Made by a program: the position numbers and the translations under genes. A stretch of DNA of 64,000 nucleotides from Streptomyces sp. XD-27 (GTDB lineage: Bacteria; Actinomycetota; Actinomycetes; Streptomycetales; Streptomycetaceae). Every line of letters starts with the position of its first letter. Position 1 is the first letter of the stretch. This document shows, one piece after another, positions 47,284 through 55,629 of the stretch. The stretch is from contig NZ_CP130713.1 in the NCBI RefSeq assembly GCF_030553055.1, positions 248,001 to 312,000 on the forward strand. Reading direction: 5' to 3'. Below the pieces are notes generated by a model, which did not search any database, had not been told where the DNA came from, and saw only the letters and a program-made list of their open reading frames with translations.

Positions 47284-48149
47284 ATGACCAGTCCCGCCGA
47301 GCGCTTGGTCGATCTGCTCGACCTGGAGCAGATCGAGCTGAACATCTTCCGCGGCCAGAGCCCCGACGAGTCGCTGCAGCGGGTGTTCGGCGGGCAGGTG
47401 GCGGGCCAGGCTCTGGTGGCCGCCGGGCGGACCACGGACGGGTTGCGGCCGGTGCACTCGCTGCACGCGTACTTCCTGCGTCCGGGCATGCCCGGGGTGC
47501 CGATCGTGTACCAGGTCGAGCGGGTGCGCGACGGACGGTCGTTCACCACCCGGCGGGTGGTGGCCGTCCAGCAGGGCCGGACGATCTTCAATCTGACGGC
47601 CTCCTTCCATCAGCCGGAGCCGGGGATCGAGCAGCAGTTGCCGATGCCTGAGGTGCCGGAGCCGGAGAGCCTGCCGCGCATCGGTGAGGAACTGCGCGAG
47701 CACCTCGGCGAGCTGCCCGAGTCGTTGCGCCGTATGGAGCGGCGGCAGGCGTTCGACATCCGGTATGTCGAGCGGTTGCGCTGGTCGGAGCGGGAACTGG
47801 AGGGTGCGGAGCCGCGCAGCGCGGTGTGGATGCGGGCACTGGGGCCGCTCGGCTCCGATCCGCTGATCCACACCTGTGCGCTGACCTACGCCAGCGACAT
47901 GACGCTGCTGGACGCGGTGCGCATCCCCGTCGAGCCGCTGTGGGGGCCGCGCGGTTTCGACATGGCCTCGCTCGATCACGCCATGTGGTTCCACCGTCCG
48001 TTCCGCGCGGACGAGTGGTTCCTCTACCAGCAGGAGTCACCCATCGCCACGGGCGCGAGGGCCTGGCGCGCGGTCAGATCTTCGACCGTGAGGGCAAGCT
48101 GCTGGTGTCGGTGATGCAAGAGGGCCTGTTCCGCAAGATCGGCGGATGA
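47284..48149 (+). CDS. tesB: acyl-CoA thioesterase II (frameshifted near 3' end)
   Basis: A TesB double-hotdog thioesterase. The N-terminal hotdog has FRGQSPDESLQRVFGGQVAGQALVAAGRT, VHSLHAYFLRPG and DGRSFTTRRVVAVQ; the C-terminal one has LTYASDMTLLDA and SLDHAMWFHRPFRADEWFLY, supplying the Asp of the active site. The frame is lost after SPIATGAR; the -1 frame gives GLARGQIFDREGKLLVSVMQEGLFRK, the expected end with its Gln. One missing G at 48059-48061 explains it. Restored length is about 288 residues, normal for TesB. It hydrolyses medium- to long-chain acyl-CoA. Confidence 0.9.
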
Positions 48150-48156
48150 CGGGAGC

Positions 48157-49203
48157 TCAGCTCCGGCCGAGCAGCCGCCGCCAGAGCGGGCGCGCGTGCC
48201 CCGGACGGGTTGGGGTCGCCGCGCGCGGCGAGCACCGCGAGCGGGCGCGATCCGGCAGCCGGAAGGGCTCGCGCGCCGCCGGTCCGGCCGTCGTGCGTCC
48301 AGCGGATTCGTCGTCAGCGCGTCCGGCGGAATCAGCCCTGTCGGGTCCGGGAGGCTCGGCCATGGCCTCCCGGCCTGGTGACTGCGGCGGGAGCGGAGGC
48401 ACGGGCCCATGGCGGCGCGCCTGCGACAGCGCGGTGTCCAGGTCGCGGCGGTAGTCGCGGATCTCGTCCGGGTCCTCCGCGGTCAGCAGGCCGTCGACGG
48501 CGTCGTGGTACGCGGGGCTCCCGGCGCGCGGCACGACCAGCGGCGGTGCGAGCCGCACGAGGCAGGTTCGTTCGCGCGGGTCCGGCACGGCCGACTCCAG
48601 GTCCTCGGGGGCGAGCACCGCCGCCGTGACCGCGGCCCGCTCCCAGGGGCCGTCCGCCCGGCTCAGCAGCTGACCGACCCTGCGGGCGCGCCAGGTGCGC
48701 GCCCGCAGGTCTTCCCCCGACGCCTCGGCCGCGCGCAGCCGTTCCGGTGTACGCCCGCGCAGCAGGCCGGGCTCCCGGTCGGCGAACTCCTCCAGCTCGA
48801 CCGCCAGATAGAGCCAGACCACGGCTCGGTAGCGGTTGATGTAGAAGCTGACGGGGTGGAAACCGCCACCCTTGGCGAGCCGGGCGAACCTGGCCGGGCC
48901 GACGCCCAGCAGCTCCGCCCCCTCCGCCGTGCCGACCACCCGCAGCCGCGCGGCCAAGGCCCGGGGCAGCTCTTCGGTGGCCGTCAACCGCGCAAGCTCC
49001 GCTCGGGGCACCCGGGGGCGTTCCCCGAGGCCGCCGGTCACTGTGCGCACCTCCCCCAACTGCACGGCGAGCGCGAATTCCCTTGGCTTCAGGCGGAGTT
49101 CCCGAGCCGCCCGACTGAGGCTGACCGTGCCTGTGGGCGGCTCCCCTTCCCCCGCCCCCACGGCCGCCTCCGCGCCCCGCCGCTGTTGTTCCCGTACCGC
49201 CAT
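48157..49203 (-). CDS. uncharacterised protein with N-terminal HTH-like regions and disordered tail
   Basis: A 348-residue protein; ATG 49203 has GGAGGA 5 bases upstream. The N-terminal 110 residues contain two helix-turn-helix-like stretches (VSLSRAARELRLKPREFALAVQLGEV and VVGTAEGAELLGVGPARFARLAKGGGF), as if it selected DNA or a partner through excisionase-like modules. The middle part (VVWLYLAVELEEFADREPGLL, ARTWRARRVGQLLSRADGPWERAA) is helical, and the last 90 residues are Pro/Arg/Asp-rich. I recall similar Streptomyces proteins under a DUF6397 label, but cannot verify that. Convergent with tesB, 7-base gap. Confidence 0.65.
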   Translation of the reverse strand: MAVREQQRRGAEAAVGAGEGEPPTGTVSLSRAARELRLKPREFALAVQLGEVRTVTGGLGERPRVPRAELARLTATEELPRALAARLRVVGTAEGAELLGVGPARFARLAKGGGFHPVSFYINRYRAVVWLYLAVELEEFADREPGLLRGRTPERLRAAEASGEDLRARTWRARRVGQLLSRADGPWERAAVTAAVLAPEDLESAVPDPRERTCLVRLAPPLVVPRAGSPAYHDAVDGLLTAEDPDEIRDYRRDLDTALSQARRHGPVPPLPPQSPGREAMAEPPGPDRADSAGRADDESAGRTTAGPAAREPFRLPDRARSRCSPRAATPTRPGHARPLWRRLLGRS

Positions 49204-49320
49204 GACAGTCCTCCCCCGCGACACATCGATCACTGACAGTGACGACTGTAGCGGCGTCGGGCGGACGCCGGTCAGACCTGTGGATAACCTCGGAGCGCGG
49301 TCTCACAGATCTCGCGGATC

Positions 49321-49731
49321 TCACAGATGGCTGGTCGCGCTGCCTTGCTGCCGTGCCTCCACGCCCAGGTGCTCCCCCACCCTGTTGACCAGCAACGCCA
49401 TCTCGTAGGCGATCTGGCCGACATCGCTCTCCGGGCCGCCGAGGACACACAGGCAGCTGCCGTCGCCCGCGGCCGTCACGAACAGCACCCCCTCCTCGTA
49501 CTCCACCATCGTCTGCCGGACCTGTCCCGTCCCGAAGTGCTGTCCGGATCCCTTCGCGAGGCTGTGCAGGCCGGACGAGACGGCGGCCAGGTGCTCCGCG
49601 TCCTGTCGCACGAGCGACGAACTCGCCCCCGTCACCAGACCGTCGTTGGACAGCACCAAAGCGTGCCGTATGTGTTCGATCCGCTCCGTCAGGTCGTCCA
49701 GCAGCCAGTCGAGTCCCTTGCTGAGTGCCAT
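49321..49731 (-). CDS. roadblock/LC7-domain protein
   Basis: A 136-residue roadblock protein: LDWLLDDLTERIEHIRHALVLSNDGLVTGASSSLVRQDAEHLAAVSSGLHSLAKGSG, then QTMVEYEEGVLFVTAAGDGSCLCVLG and the closing helix VGQIAYEMALLVNRVGEHLG. In Streptomyces such proteins usually sit in conservons with a sensor kinase, a DUF742 protein and a small Ras-like GTPase, where they act as GTPase regulators. None of these partners is adjacent, so this is an orphan copy. Confidence 0.88.
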   Translation of the reverse strand: MALSKGLDWLLDDLTERIEHIRHALVLSNDGLVTGASSSLVRQDAEHLAAVSSGLHSLAKGSGQHFGTGQVRQTMVEYEEGVLFVTAAGDGSCLCVLGGPESDVGQIAYEMALLVNRVGEHLGVEARQQGSATSHL

Positions 49732-49875
49732 GTCCTGCCTCCCCGTCCCCGGCTATCCCCAAGCTGCCGTGCCAGCCTTTCTCACTGCCGCGCTCCGGGC
49801 AACCCGCCGGGCCGGTCGGCCTGCCGATGTGAGCGGGTTGGCACACGATGGGGACGAGGCAGAGACGGCCGGGGC

Positions 49876-50637
49876 TCAGCGGCGGTCGGACGCCACCGCG
49901 GCGGCGAACGCGGGCGGGTTGTCGAACATCACGTTGTGCCCCGCCCCGGGGACCGTGACGACCCGGACCCCGGCATCCTCCAGCGCCGCGCGCCCCGCCA
50001 GCTCCCCGCTGCGCTCACCTTGGAGGTACGTGCGGGGCACGGCCAGGCCGGTCAGCATCTGCCGCTTCGTCGGCCGGGTGCCCCGGACCAGGCCGACGGC
50101 GCTGCGGTGCAGGGCGGTCGGGTCGGCGAGCCGCATCGTCGCGCGCCATACAGGGCCCACCTTCTCCAGGGTCCGCGCGAAGCCGCCGCCCGTGACGAAC
50201 TCCTCCTCCGTACAGGTGGAGATACCGCTGCTCGCGGCGGTGACCGGCGGGTCCGGGTCGAGGTTGGCCTCGGTCAGCACCAGTCGGGAGACGAGGTCGG
50301 GCCGCCGGTGTGCGAGCACGATGGCCACCGCGCCGCCCATGCTGTGTCCCACGACCTCCGTGCCGTGGGCCCCCGCCGCGTCCAGCGCCCGGGCCAGCGC
50401 TCCGGCGTGGTCCTCCAGGCCGTACCCGAAGTCCCTCGGCCGGTCGCTGAGTCCGTGGCCCGGCAGGTCGACGAAGAGCGAGCGCCGGCCGGCGAGCACC
50501 GGGGCGGCCGCGATGTGCGCGTGATACGGGGCGGAGGCCGCCCCGAGTCCGTGGACGTAGACCCTCGGCGGCCCGTCCCCTGCGGCCTCGGTCCAGACGA
50601 TACGTGCCCCGTCCGGGCCGAACTCGGTGTGGCGCAT
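49876..50637 (-). CDS. alpha/beta hydrolase, probable PadR target
   Basis: A 253-residue hydrolase; ATG 50637 follows GGGGAGAGG. The oxyanion strand RVYVHGLGAASAPYHAH, the nucleophile elbow VVGHSMGGAVAIVL (Ser), the acid region near RTYLQGERSGE and the His in VPGAGHNVMFDNP form a complete triad. It lacks a signal peptide. It is divergent from the padR gene with a PadR-type operator in the 130-base gap, so it is probably the repressed target. The substrate is unknown. Confidence 0.85.
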   Translation of the reverse strand: MRHTEFGPDGARIVWTEAAGDGPPRVYVHGLGAASAPYHAHIAAAPVLAGRRSLFVDLPGHGLSDRPRDFGYGLEDHAGALARALDAAGAHGTEVVGHSMGGAVAIVLAHRRPDLVSRLVLTEANLDPDPPVTAASSGISTCTEEEFVTGGGFARTLEKVGPVWRATMRLADPTALHRSAVGLVRGTRPTKRQMLTGLAVPRTYLQGERSGELAGRAALEDAGVRVVTVPGAGHNVMFDNPPAFAAAVASDRR

Positions 50638-50704
50638 GACCTCTCCCCTCACGTCATGTCCTGTCAGCCGGCCGACTCGCCGACTGTTGTCCTGGACACG
50701 GCGA

Positions 50705-50744
50705 CTATACATCGATCCCGATGTATAGATGGGGCGATGTATAG
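50705..50744. promoter_or_regulatory. PadR operator: inverted repeat plus third half-site
   Basis: CTATACATCG (50705-50714) and CGATGTATAG (50719-50728) form a perfect 10-bp inverted repeat over a 4-base spacer. The half-site CGATGTATAG recurs exactly at 50735-50744. ATGTAT/ATACAT half-sites are typical of PadR repressors. It lies 68 bases upstream of the hydrolase start and 24 bases before padR, so it could control both genes. Confidence 0.8.
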
Positions 50745-50767
50745 CGGCGGTGCGGCAGAATGCGGGG

Positions 50768-51304
50768 ATGCTCGAACTCGCGCTCCTCGGTTTCCTCTAC
50801 GACACGCCGCTGCACGGCTACGAGCTGCGCAAGCGCATCAGCGCGCTGACCGGCCACGTCAAGCCGGTGGCCGAGAGCACGCTGTACCCGGCGATCAAGC
50901 GCCTGGAGAAGGCCGGGCTGCTGGCCCGTGAGACCCGGCCGGGCACGGGCGCCGCGCCCCGGCATGTCCTGTCGCTCACCGCGGCCGGCCGCACCGAACT
51001 GCGGCACCGCCTCGCCGAGCCGGCGGATCCGGACATCACGGACGAGAACCGCTGGTTCACGCTGCTCGCGTTCCTGCGCCACCTGGCGGACCCCGCCGCG
51101 CAGGCGCGCGTACTGGAGCGCCGGCTGGAGTTCCTTCGGCGCCCCACGAGCTTCTTCTACGAGGGCGACCGGCCGCTGAGCGCGGAAGAGGTGGACGACC
51201 CGTTCCGGCGCGGCGTGCTGACCATCGCACGCGCCACCAGTCAGGCGGAACTCGCCTGGCTGCGCCGCACGTTGGACTCACTGCGTGCCTCCGCGGCCGG
51301 CTGA
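50768..51304 (+). CDS. PadR-family transcriptional repressor
   Basis: A 178-residue protein. The PadR winged helix is LELALLGFLYDTPLHGYELRKRISALTG, then the recognition helix region AESTLYPAIKRLEKAGLLARE, and wing RHVLSLTAAGRTELRHRL. The C-terminal coiled dimerisation part (about 95-175) is of the PadR subfamily 2 type (LLAFLRHLADPAAQARVLERRLEFL). ATG 50768 has GGGG close upstream. It is probably autoregulated through the operator at 50705-50744. Confidence 0.9.
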   Translation: MLELALLGFLYDTPLHGYELRKRISALTGHVKPVAESTLYPAIKRLEKAGLLARETRPGTGAAPRHVLSLTAAGRTELRHRLAEPADPDITDENRWFTLLAFLRHLADPAAQARVLERRLEFLRRPTSFFYEGDRPLSAEEVDDPFRRGVLTIARATSQAELAWLRRTLDSLRASAAG

Positions 51305-51423
51305 CCGCCCAGTGGCGCCTCATGTGGGCGCCATCCGTTCGTCGGATCATGTTCGAACCGCGTGCGAGCGGGGGACACTCGGCAGGACCGCGCTTTCATC
51401 CGATCCGAGGAGAGGTGATCCGC

Positions 51424-51756
51424 GTGTTCGACGGTCCCCGCCGGCTGTGTGGACGCATCGGCGAACGGCTGCGCGCGCCCGGACCGCCCGGCTCCCCGGA
51501 GCAGGGGCGGCGCGCAGCAGGAGCGAAGTCGCGCGCCCATCGGCCCAATCTGTTCGAGGCCGCGGCCGTGCACATAGCCGCCTGCGCGGACGCCGACGAC
51601 CAGCGGAGCGCCGAGGCCGCGGAGTGGGTGTCCCCGGAGGCGCTGGCGTTCGGTGTGCACGAGCTGGCGTGCCGGGCCGTCATCGCGCTCGCCCGGGAGC
51701 GTGACGAGTCGCCGCAGGAGGTGGCGCGGTCCCTGATGGGGCTCCCGGTGGCCTGA
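51424..51756 (+). CDS. small uncharacterised helical protein
   Basis: A 110-residue protein starting at GTG 51424, with AGGAGAGG upstream; an in-frame GTG three codons earlier overlaps that site. The N-terminal part is basic (FDGPRRLCGRIGERLRAPG). The second half LFEAAAVHIAACADADDQRSAEAAEWVSPEALAFGVHELACRAVIALARERDESPQEVARSL is all-helical and of a composition seen in many small Streptomyces proteins of unknown role. No family is recognised. It stands alone between padR and the next hypothetical gene. Confidence 0.6.
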   Translation: MFDGPRRLCGRIGERLRAPGPPGSPEQGRRAAGAKSRAHRPNLFEAAAVHIAACADADDQRSAEAAEWVSPEALAFGVHELACRAVIALARERDESPQEVARSLMGLPVA

Positions 51757-51878
51757 CCAGGCATGTGGGGGCGGGTCGCCTCCGTTGCCCTTTCGCGTCC
51801 TCCAACCTCTCGACGGCGAAGCTACCCGCTGGTTAAGGTGCGGCCGCACGAGGATCGGTTCCGGAGGAGGAGGCTGCC

Positions 51879-52700
51879 GTGCCCGCGACGGTGGGAACAC
51901 CCCCGGCACAGCCGGATGACGAGTCCGGCGAGGACGCGCTGTATGTGCTCACAGCGGTCCTGCTCACGCCCGCGCAGTTTCCGAGCGTTCTCGGCGACGA
52001 CTACCCCGAGGCGTGCGCCGTCCTCGGGCTCGCGCCGTACGAGGCCGGCTACGGACTGGTCCTCGGCCAGGACGGGGACGGGGCGCGCTGGACGGTGGCG
52101 ATCGATGACGTGTCCCTTGTCGCCTGCGCCATCGCGGCGTGGGACTGCGGCATGGAGTACGACCTGTCCCCCCACGACCGTACGGTGGTCGCCTCGCTGC
52201 CGGGCTGGCCGCTGGCGGTCGCGGTGGCCGCCCCCGGCGTCCCGGCCCCGCACGACCCGGAACCCGGCCAGGAGGGCGAGGGCGCGGCCCTGCCTGTGCT
52301 CGCGCCGCCGGACGCGGAGTCCTGGGGCCCGGCGCAACGCCGCCTCGGCGCCGACGAGATCGCGCTCCAGTGGGCGACCTGGCGGGACCAGGTCGGTGAC
52401 GACGTCACGTTCGTCTCCCCTGGGGAGAAGCCGCACGGCGGTGTGCGGCGGGTGCTGGAGGAAGCGCGCGCCTACGTGGACACGCCGCCGCCCTTGGGCC
52501 GGGTGCGCTCCGCCTTCGCCTCGGGCGACGCCCGTACGCTCCGGGCCGACGGTCCGGGGTGGAGCATGGTGGCCCGTACCGATGACATTGCCTTCGTGCT
52601 GCTGGACGACGCGCCGGGGGAAGTGCTGCCGGTCGGGCGGGGGCCGGAGTTGCCGGGCCTGCTGGCGGCGCTGGACGGACTGGCGGTACGCCCGCGCTGA
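51879..52700 (+). CDS. uncharacterised protein
   Basis: A 273-residue acidic cytosolic protein starting at GTG 51879 behind GGAGGAGG. There are no signal or membrane segments. The sequence DALYVLTAVLLTPAQFPSVLGDDYPEACAVLGLAPYEAGYGLVLGQDGDGARWTVAIDDVSLVACAIAAWDCGMEYDLS looks like a folded alpha/beta N-domain. A proline-rich hinge (about 115-145) and a C-domain ending WSMVARTDDIAFVLLDDAPGEVLPVGRG follow. I do not recognise it. Monocistronic. Confidence 0.65.
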   Translation: MPATVGTPPAQPDDESGEDALYVLTAVLLTPAQFPSVLGDDYPEACAVLGLAPYEAGYGLVLGQDGDGARWTVAIDDVSLVACAIAAWDCGMEYDLSPHDRTVVASLPGWPLAVAVAAPGVPAPHDPEPGQEGEGAALPVLAPPDAESWGPAQRRLGADEIALQWATWRDQVGDDVTFVSPGEKPHGGVRRVLEEARAYVDTPPPLGRVRSAFASGDARTLRADGPGWSMVARTDDIAFVLLDDAPGEVLPVGRGPELPGLLAALDGLAVRPR

Positions 52701-52817
52701 GCCGCGGCGCGGACTTGCGTGGGCCGTGGACCTTTCCGGCTCCCAGCGTCTGCCTGGCACGTCGCCCGTGCCATCATCGACCCGTCATGATCGACCGGGC
52801 CTGGAGAGGGAGACGTC

Positions 52818-53306
52818 GTGGGGGACAGGGACTTGTCGGCAGACGGCGCCGTGGTGGCGGTGCCGATCGGCCGGGTGATCGGCGGGCGGGCGGCGGTCGC
52901 GGACGACGACTGGGGGCCGGTCACGGCGGTGATCCGGCTGGACGAGGCCCGGTTCGGCCCCGAGGCGCTCTACGGCCTCGAGGACTTCTCCCACCTGGAG
53001 GTGGTCTACCACTTCGACCGCGTGCCGGAGGACAGGATCCAGCTCGGCGCGAGGCATCCGCGCGGCAACCCCGACTGGCCCCTGGTCGGGATCTTCGCTC
53101 AGCGTGGCAAGAACCGCCCGAACCGGCTCGGCGTCTCGCGCTGCCGCCTGCTGGCCGTCGACGGGCTGGAGGTGCGTGTCGAGGGCCTGGACGCGGTCGA
53201 CGGCACGCCGGTGCTCGACATCAAGCCGTACATGGCGGAGTTCGGGCCGCGTGGCGACGTGGTCCAGCCAGGCTGGTCGACCGAGCTGATGCGCCAGTAC
53301 TACTGA
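52818..53306 (+). CDS. TrmO/TsaA-family tRNA N6-threonylcarbamoyladenosine methyltransferase-like protein
   Basis: A 162-residue protein; GTG 52818 follows GGAGAGGGAG. The family marks are IRLDEARFGPEALYGLEDFSHLEVVYHFDR, GIFAQRGKNRPNRLGVSRCRLL and DGTPVLDIKPYMAEF, the SAM-binding beta-barrel of TrmO. E. coli TrmO methylates t6A37 of tRNA-Thr. Many actinomycete members are this short and lack the C-terminal tRNA-binding extension of the E. coli protein, so the true substrate may differ. Confidence 0.85.
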   Translation: MGDRDLSADGAVVAVPIGRVIGGRAAVADDDWGPVTAVIRLDEARFGPEALYGLEDFSHLEVVYHFDRVPEDRIQLGARHPRGNPDWPLVGIFAQRGKNRPNRLGVSRCRLLAVDGLEVRVEGLDAVDGTPVLDIKPYMAEFGPRGDVVQPGWSTELMRQYY

Positions 53307-53322
53307 CCTTGCCCTGTGGTGC

Positions 53323-53778
53323 CTACCGGGTCTCCTTTTGCTGGTACGCGAGAACCGGCACCCGGGGAGCGAATGTGTCGACGGCGGCTTGCAGGCGTTC
53401 GGGGTCGAGGCGCCAGAGGTTGATGGGCCGGCTGGCGAGGAAGAGCTCATGCTCGACGTGGGGAGCGAGTTCGGCCGTCTGGTCCGGTCCGAGTCTGCTG
53501 TTCATGCCGGGTAGCGGCGGTGCTCCGGGGCGGCGGTGGACGCCCACGTAGTTCATTGACGGACCGGCCATCTGCTGCTGCCACAGGACCACCGATGTGA
53601 TGTCCTCCCACGGCACGAACGCTGTCTGGGCTTCGTAGCGGGCCGGCGCGCCGCCGAGCAGTATGCCCGCGCTGTCGACGCGGAACGCCACCAGACGCTT
53701 CCAGCCCGCACCTGCCAGGAGCTGGAAGGGGGTGCGGGTGAAGTGCACTTCGTAGACGGGGGGATGTGGATCAGCCAT
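53323..53778 (-). CDS. uncharacterised protein, possible PH-like fold
   Basis: A 151-residue protein, convergent with the trmO-like gene (16-base gap). The stretch FRVDSAGILLGGAPARYEAQTAFVPWEDITSVVLWQQQ reads as the beta-strand run with FVPWEDI of bacterial PH-like domains, which often monitor membrane or protein surfaces. The rest (PHVEHELFLASRPINLWRLDPERLQAAVDTFAPRVPVL) is a strand and a closing helix. The function is unknown. It is divergent from the HEAT/MerR operon. Confidence 0.6.
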   Translation of the reverse strand: MADPHPPVYEVHFTRTPFQLLAGAGWKRLVAFRVDSAGILLGGAPARYEAQTAFVPWEDITSVVLWQQQMAGPSMNYVGVHRRPGAPPLPGMNSRLGPDQTAELAPHVEHELFLASRPINLWRLDPERLQAAVDTFAPRVPVLAYQQKETR

Positions 53779-53854
53779 GGTCAGAGGCTAGCGGGCGGTC
53801 TTGCCCCTGACCGCCGAAACGCAATCGCCTCAGGGCCTCGCGGCGTGATCCTGC

Positions 53855-53885
53855 TTGACCTTGACACAGTGACAAGGTCTTCACT
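53855..53885 (+). promoter_or_regulatory. MerR-type promoter with 19-bp spacer and operator
   Basis: -35 TTGACC (53855-53860), a 19-base spacer and -10 TTCACT (53880-53885). The spacer region holds a perfect inverted repeat, GACCTTG-ACACAGTGA-CAAGGTC (53857-53879). A 19-bp spacer with the dyad between the hexamers is the hallmark of MerR-activated promoters, where the regulator twists the DNA to align the hexamers. The operon's second gene encodes a MerR protein, so it is probably autoregulated. Confidence 0.8.
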
Positions 53886-53906
53886 GGAGCCAAGGAGGTG
53901 GTCCCG

Positions 53907-54575
53907 ATGGCCATGCCGAAACAGGACACGGATACGATGCGAGCTCTCCAGGGGCTGGAGGACGGCCTCTCGTCAGTGCGGCTGCGGGCAGCGCTGGCGG
54001 TCGGTACGACGCCTGACCCGCGGTTCATCGGCAAGCTCATCGAGCGATGCGCGATCGAGCCCGAGTTCTACGTGCGTGAAATGCTTACGTGGGCACTCAC
54101 CCGCCACTCACCTTCAACGACGGTCCCCGAGCTTCTCAATGAAGTCCGCTCGGAGCGTGCGCAGGCCCGAAGCCAGGCGTTGCACACGCTGTCCAAGATC
54201 GGGGATCGGCAAGCGTGGCCGGCGATCACACGGGCGCTCCTGTCCGACGCCGACGATGAGGTGGCGCGGAGCGCCTGGCGGGCAGCGGTCGTGCTCGTTC
54301 CTGAAGGTGAAGAGCCCGAACTGGCCGCAGTGTTGTCGACACAGCTCGGGCGCGGCGAACATGAGACGCAGCTGAGCCTCAGTCGGGCGCTGATCGCGCT
54401 CGGTGAGGTCATTCTGCCAATTCTGCGCGCTGCGATGACGGATCTCGACCCTCGCGTGCGCGCGCACGCGATCGCCACGGAACGGCTGTTGCGCGACCCG
54501 GATGCCGGATTCGGGTTCGCGATCGAGGAGGCGAAGCGCGTCGTAGCCCTCGGCAGAACCCAGCAGGAGGGGTGA
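53907..54575 (+). CDS. HEAT-repeat protein, first gene of MerR-controlled operon
   Basis: A 222-residue protein made of HEAT-like helical repeats: DGLSSVRLRAALAVGTTPDPRFIGKLIERC, EFYVREMLTWALTRHS, SERAQARSQALHTLSKIGDRQAWPAITRALL, DADDEVARSAWRAAVVLVPEG, and DLDPRVRAHAIATERLLRD. Such solenoids bind proteins, and some bind DNA lesions, as in AlkD. No enzyme motif is visible. ATG 53907 follows AGGAGG. The next gene, 6 bases on, is a MerR regulator that itself carries HEAT repeats, suggesting that the two proteins interact. Third positions hold more A/T than in neighbours, hinting at acquisition. Confidence 0.75.
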   Translation: MAMPKQDTDTMRALQGLEDGLSSVRLRAALAVGTTPDPRFIGKLIERCAIEPEFYVREMLTWALTRHSPSTTVPELLNEVRSERAQARSQALHTLSKIGDRQAWPAITRALLSDADDEVARSAWRAAVVLVPEGEEPELAAVLSTQLGRGEHETQLSLSRALIALGEVILPILRAAMTDLDPRVRAHAIATERLLRDPDAGFGFAIEEAKRVVALGRTQQEG

Positions 54576-54581
54576 TGGGCC

Positions 54582-55586
54582 GTGTTGATCGGTGATGTGG
54601 CACGCCGGTCCGGGGTCACCGCCCGCATGCTCAGGCATTACGACTCGCTCGGCCTGGTGCGGCCAACGGGTCGTACCGACGCCGGTTATCGAGAGTACTC
54701 CGGCGAGGACATCCGGCGGATCTTCCATATCGAGAGCCTGAGGTCATTGGGGCTGTCGCTGCGTGACGTCAGGCGCGCGCTCGATGATCCCGGCTTCACG
54801 CCCGCAGAGCTCGTCGACGATCTCATCCGCCAGACGCGAGAACGCATTGCACGTGAGACGGAGCTGCTCACGCGACTGAGTCGGATCGGTGCCGCGGAAC
54901 CCGCGGGCTGGGAGGACGTCCTCCAGATCGTCGCACTCCTCCAGGCGTTGGGGTCAAAGAGCGCTGGGACGCGCCAGCGCGCGGCCTTGTCCTCAGTTGA
55001 AGAGGTTCCGGTGCCCGTGGAGGCGCTGGTCGAGGCAGCGCTGAGCGAGACGGACCCGATCGTCGCCGGAGCCCTTCGATGGGCTTTGGCGCGATCGGGC
55101 GAGGGCGGATTGGCGCTGCTGGCGGAGGGCCTCGGCTCACCAGTAGCCGAGGTGCGGAAACGTGCCGTCCAGTCCATCGCTGAGATTCCGAACGGTGAGG
55201 CGACCGCACGGCTGCAGGACGCCCTCGCGAACCCCGACGTCGTGGTCCGCAGGTATGCGGCTCTGGCGCTCGGGGCACGTGGAGTCGCCGACGCGGTCCC
55301 CACGCTCATCGACATGATCGTCGAGGACACGAACGACGTCGATGCAGCCGATGCGCTGAGCGCGCTGGCGAGTGATCCCGCGTTGGCGGACCGGATCGCC
55401 ACCAGGCTCGTTGACTGCCTCGCCCACGGCACCCTTGAATCGTCTGCACGTCGACGGCTGACACAGGCGCTCGCGGATATCCCGGGAATCACAACGTCAC
55501 GTGCCCTCGAAGATCTGTCACATGACGAAGACCGTGCCGTTGCGCTTACCGCGACATACATTCTCGGGATGCGCAACGCACGATAA
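54582..55586 (+). CDS. MerR-family regulator fused to HEAT repeats
   Basis: A 334-residue protein. The MerR DNA-binding domain spans residues 1-72 (LIGDVARRSGVTARMLRHYDSLGLVRPTGRTDAGYREYSGEDIRRIFHI), followed by the dimerisation helix (LIRQTRERIARETELLTRLSRI). In place of a small ligand or metal-binding tail there are HEAT repeats from about residue 150 to the end: DPIVAGALRWALARSGEGGLALLAEGL, VAEVRKRAVQSIAEIPNGEATARLQDAL, PDVVVRRYAALALGARGVADAVPTLIDMI. Start GTG 54582 after AGGAGG. It probably activates the promoter at 53855 on sensing a protein or large ligand. Confidence 0.85.
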   Translation: MLIGDVARRSGVTARMLRHYDSLGLVRPTGRTDAGYREYSGEDIRRIFHIESLRSLGLSLRDVRRALDDPGFTPAELVDDLIRQTRERIARETELLTRLSRIGAAEPAGWEDVLQIVALLQALGSKSAGTRQRAALSSVEEVPVPVEALVEAALSETDPIVAGALRWALARSGEGGLALLAEGLGSPVAEVRKRAVQSIAEIPNGEATARLQDALANPDVVVRRYAALALGARGVADAVPTLIDMIVEDTNDVDAADALSALASDPALADRIATRLVDCLAHGTLESSARRRLTQALADIPGITTSRALEDLSHDEDRAVALTATYILGMRNAR

Positions 55587-55629
55587 CGGATCTTTCCTCG
55601 GGTGCTGTGATCCGGGGACCCGGTGCTGC

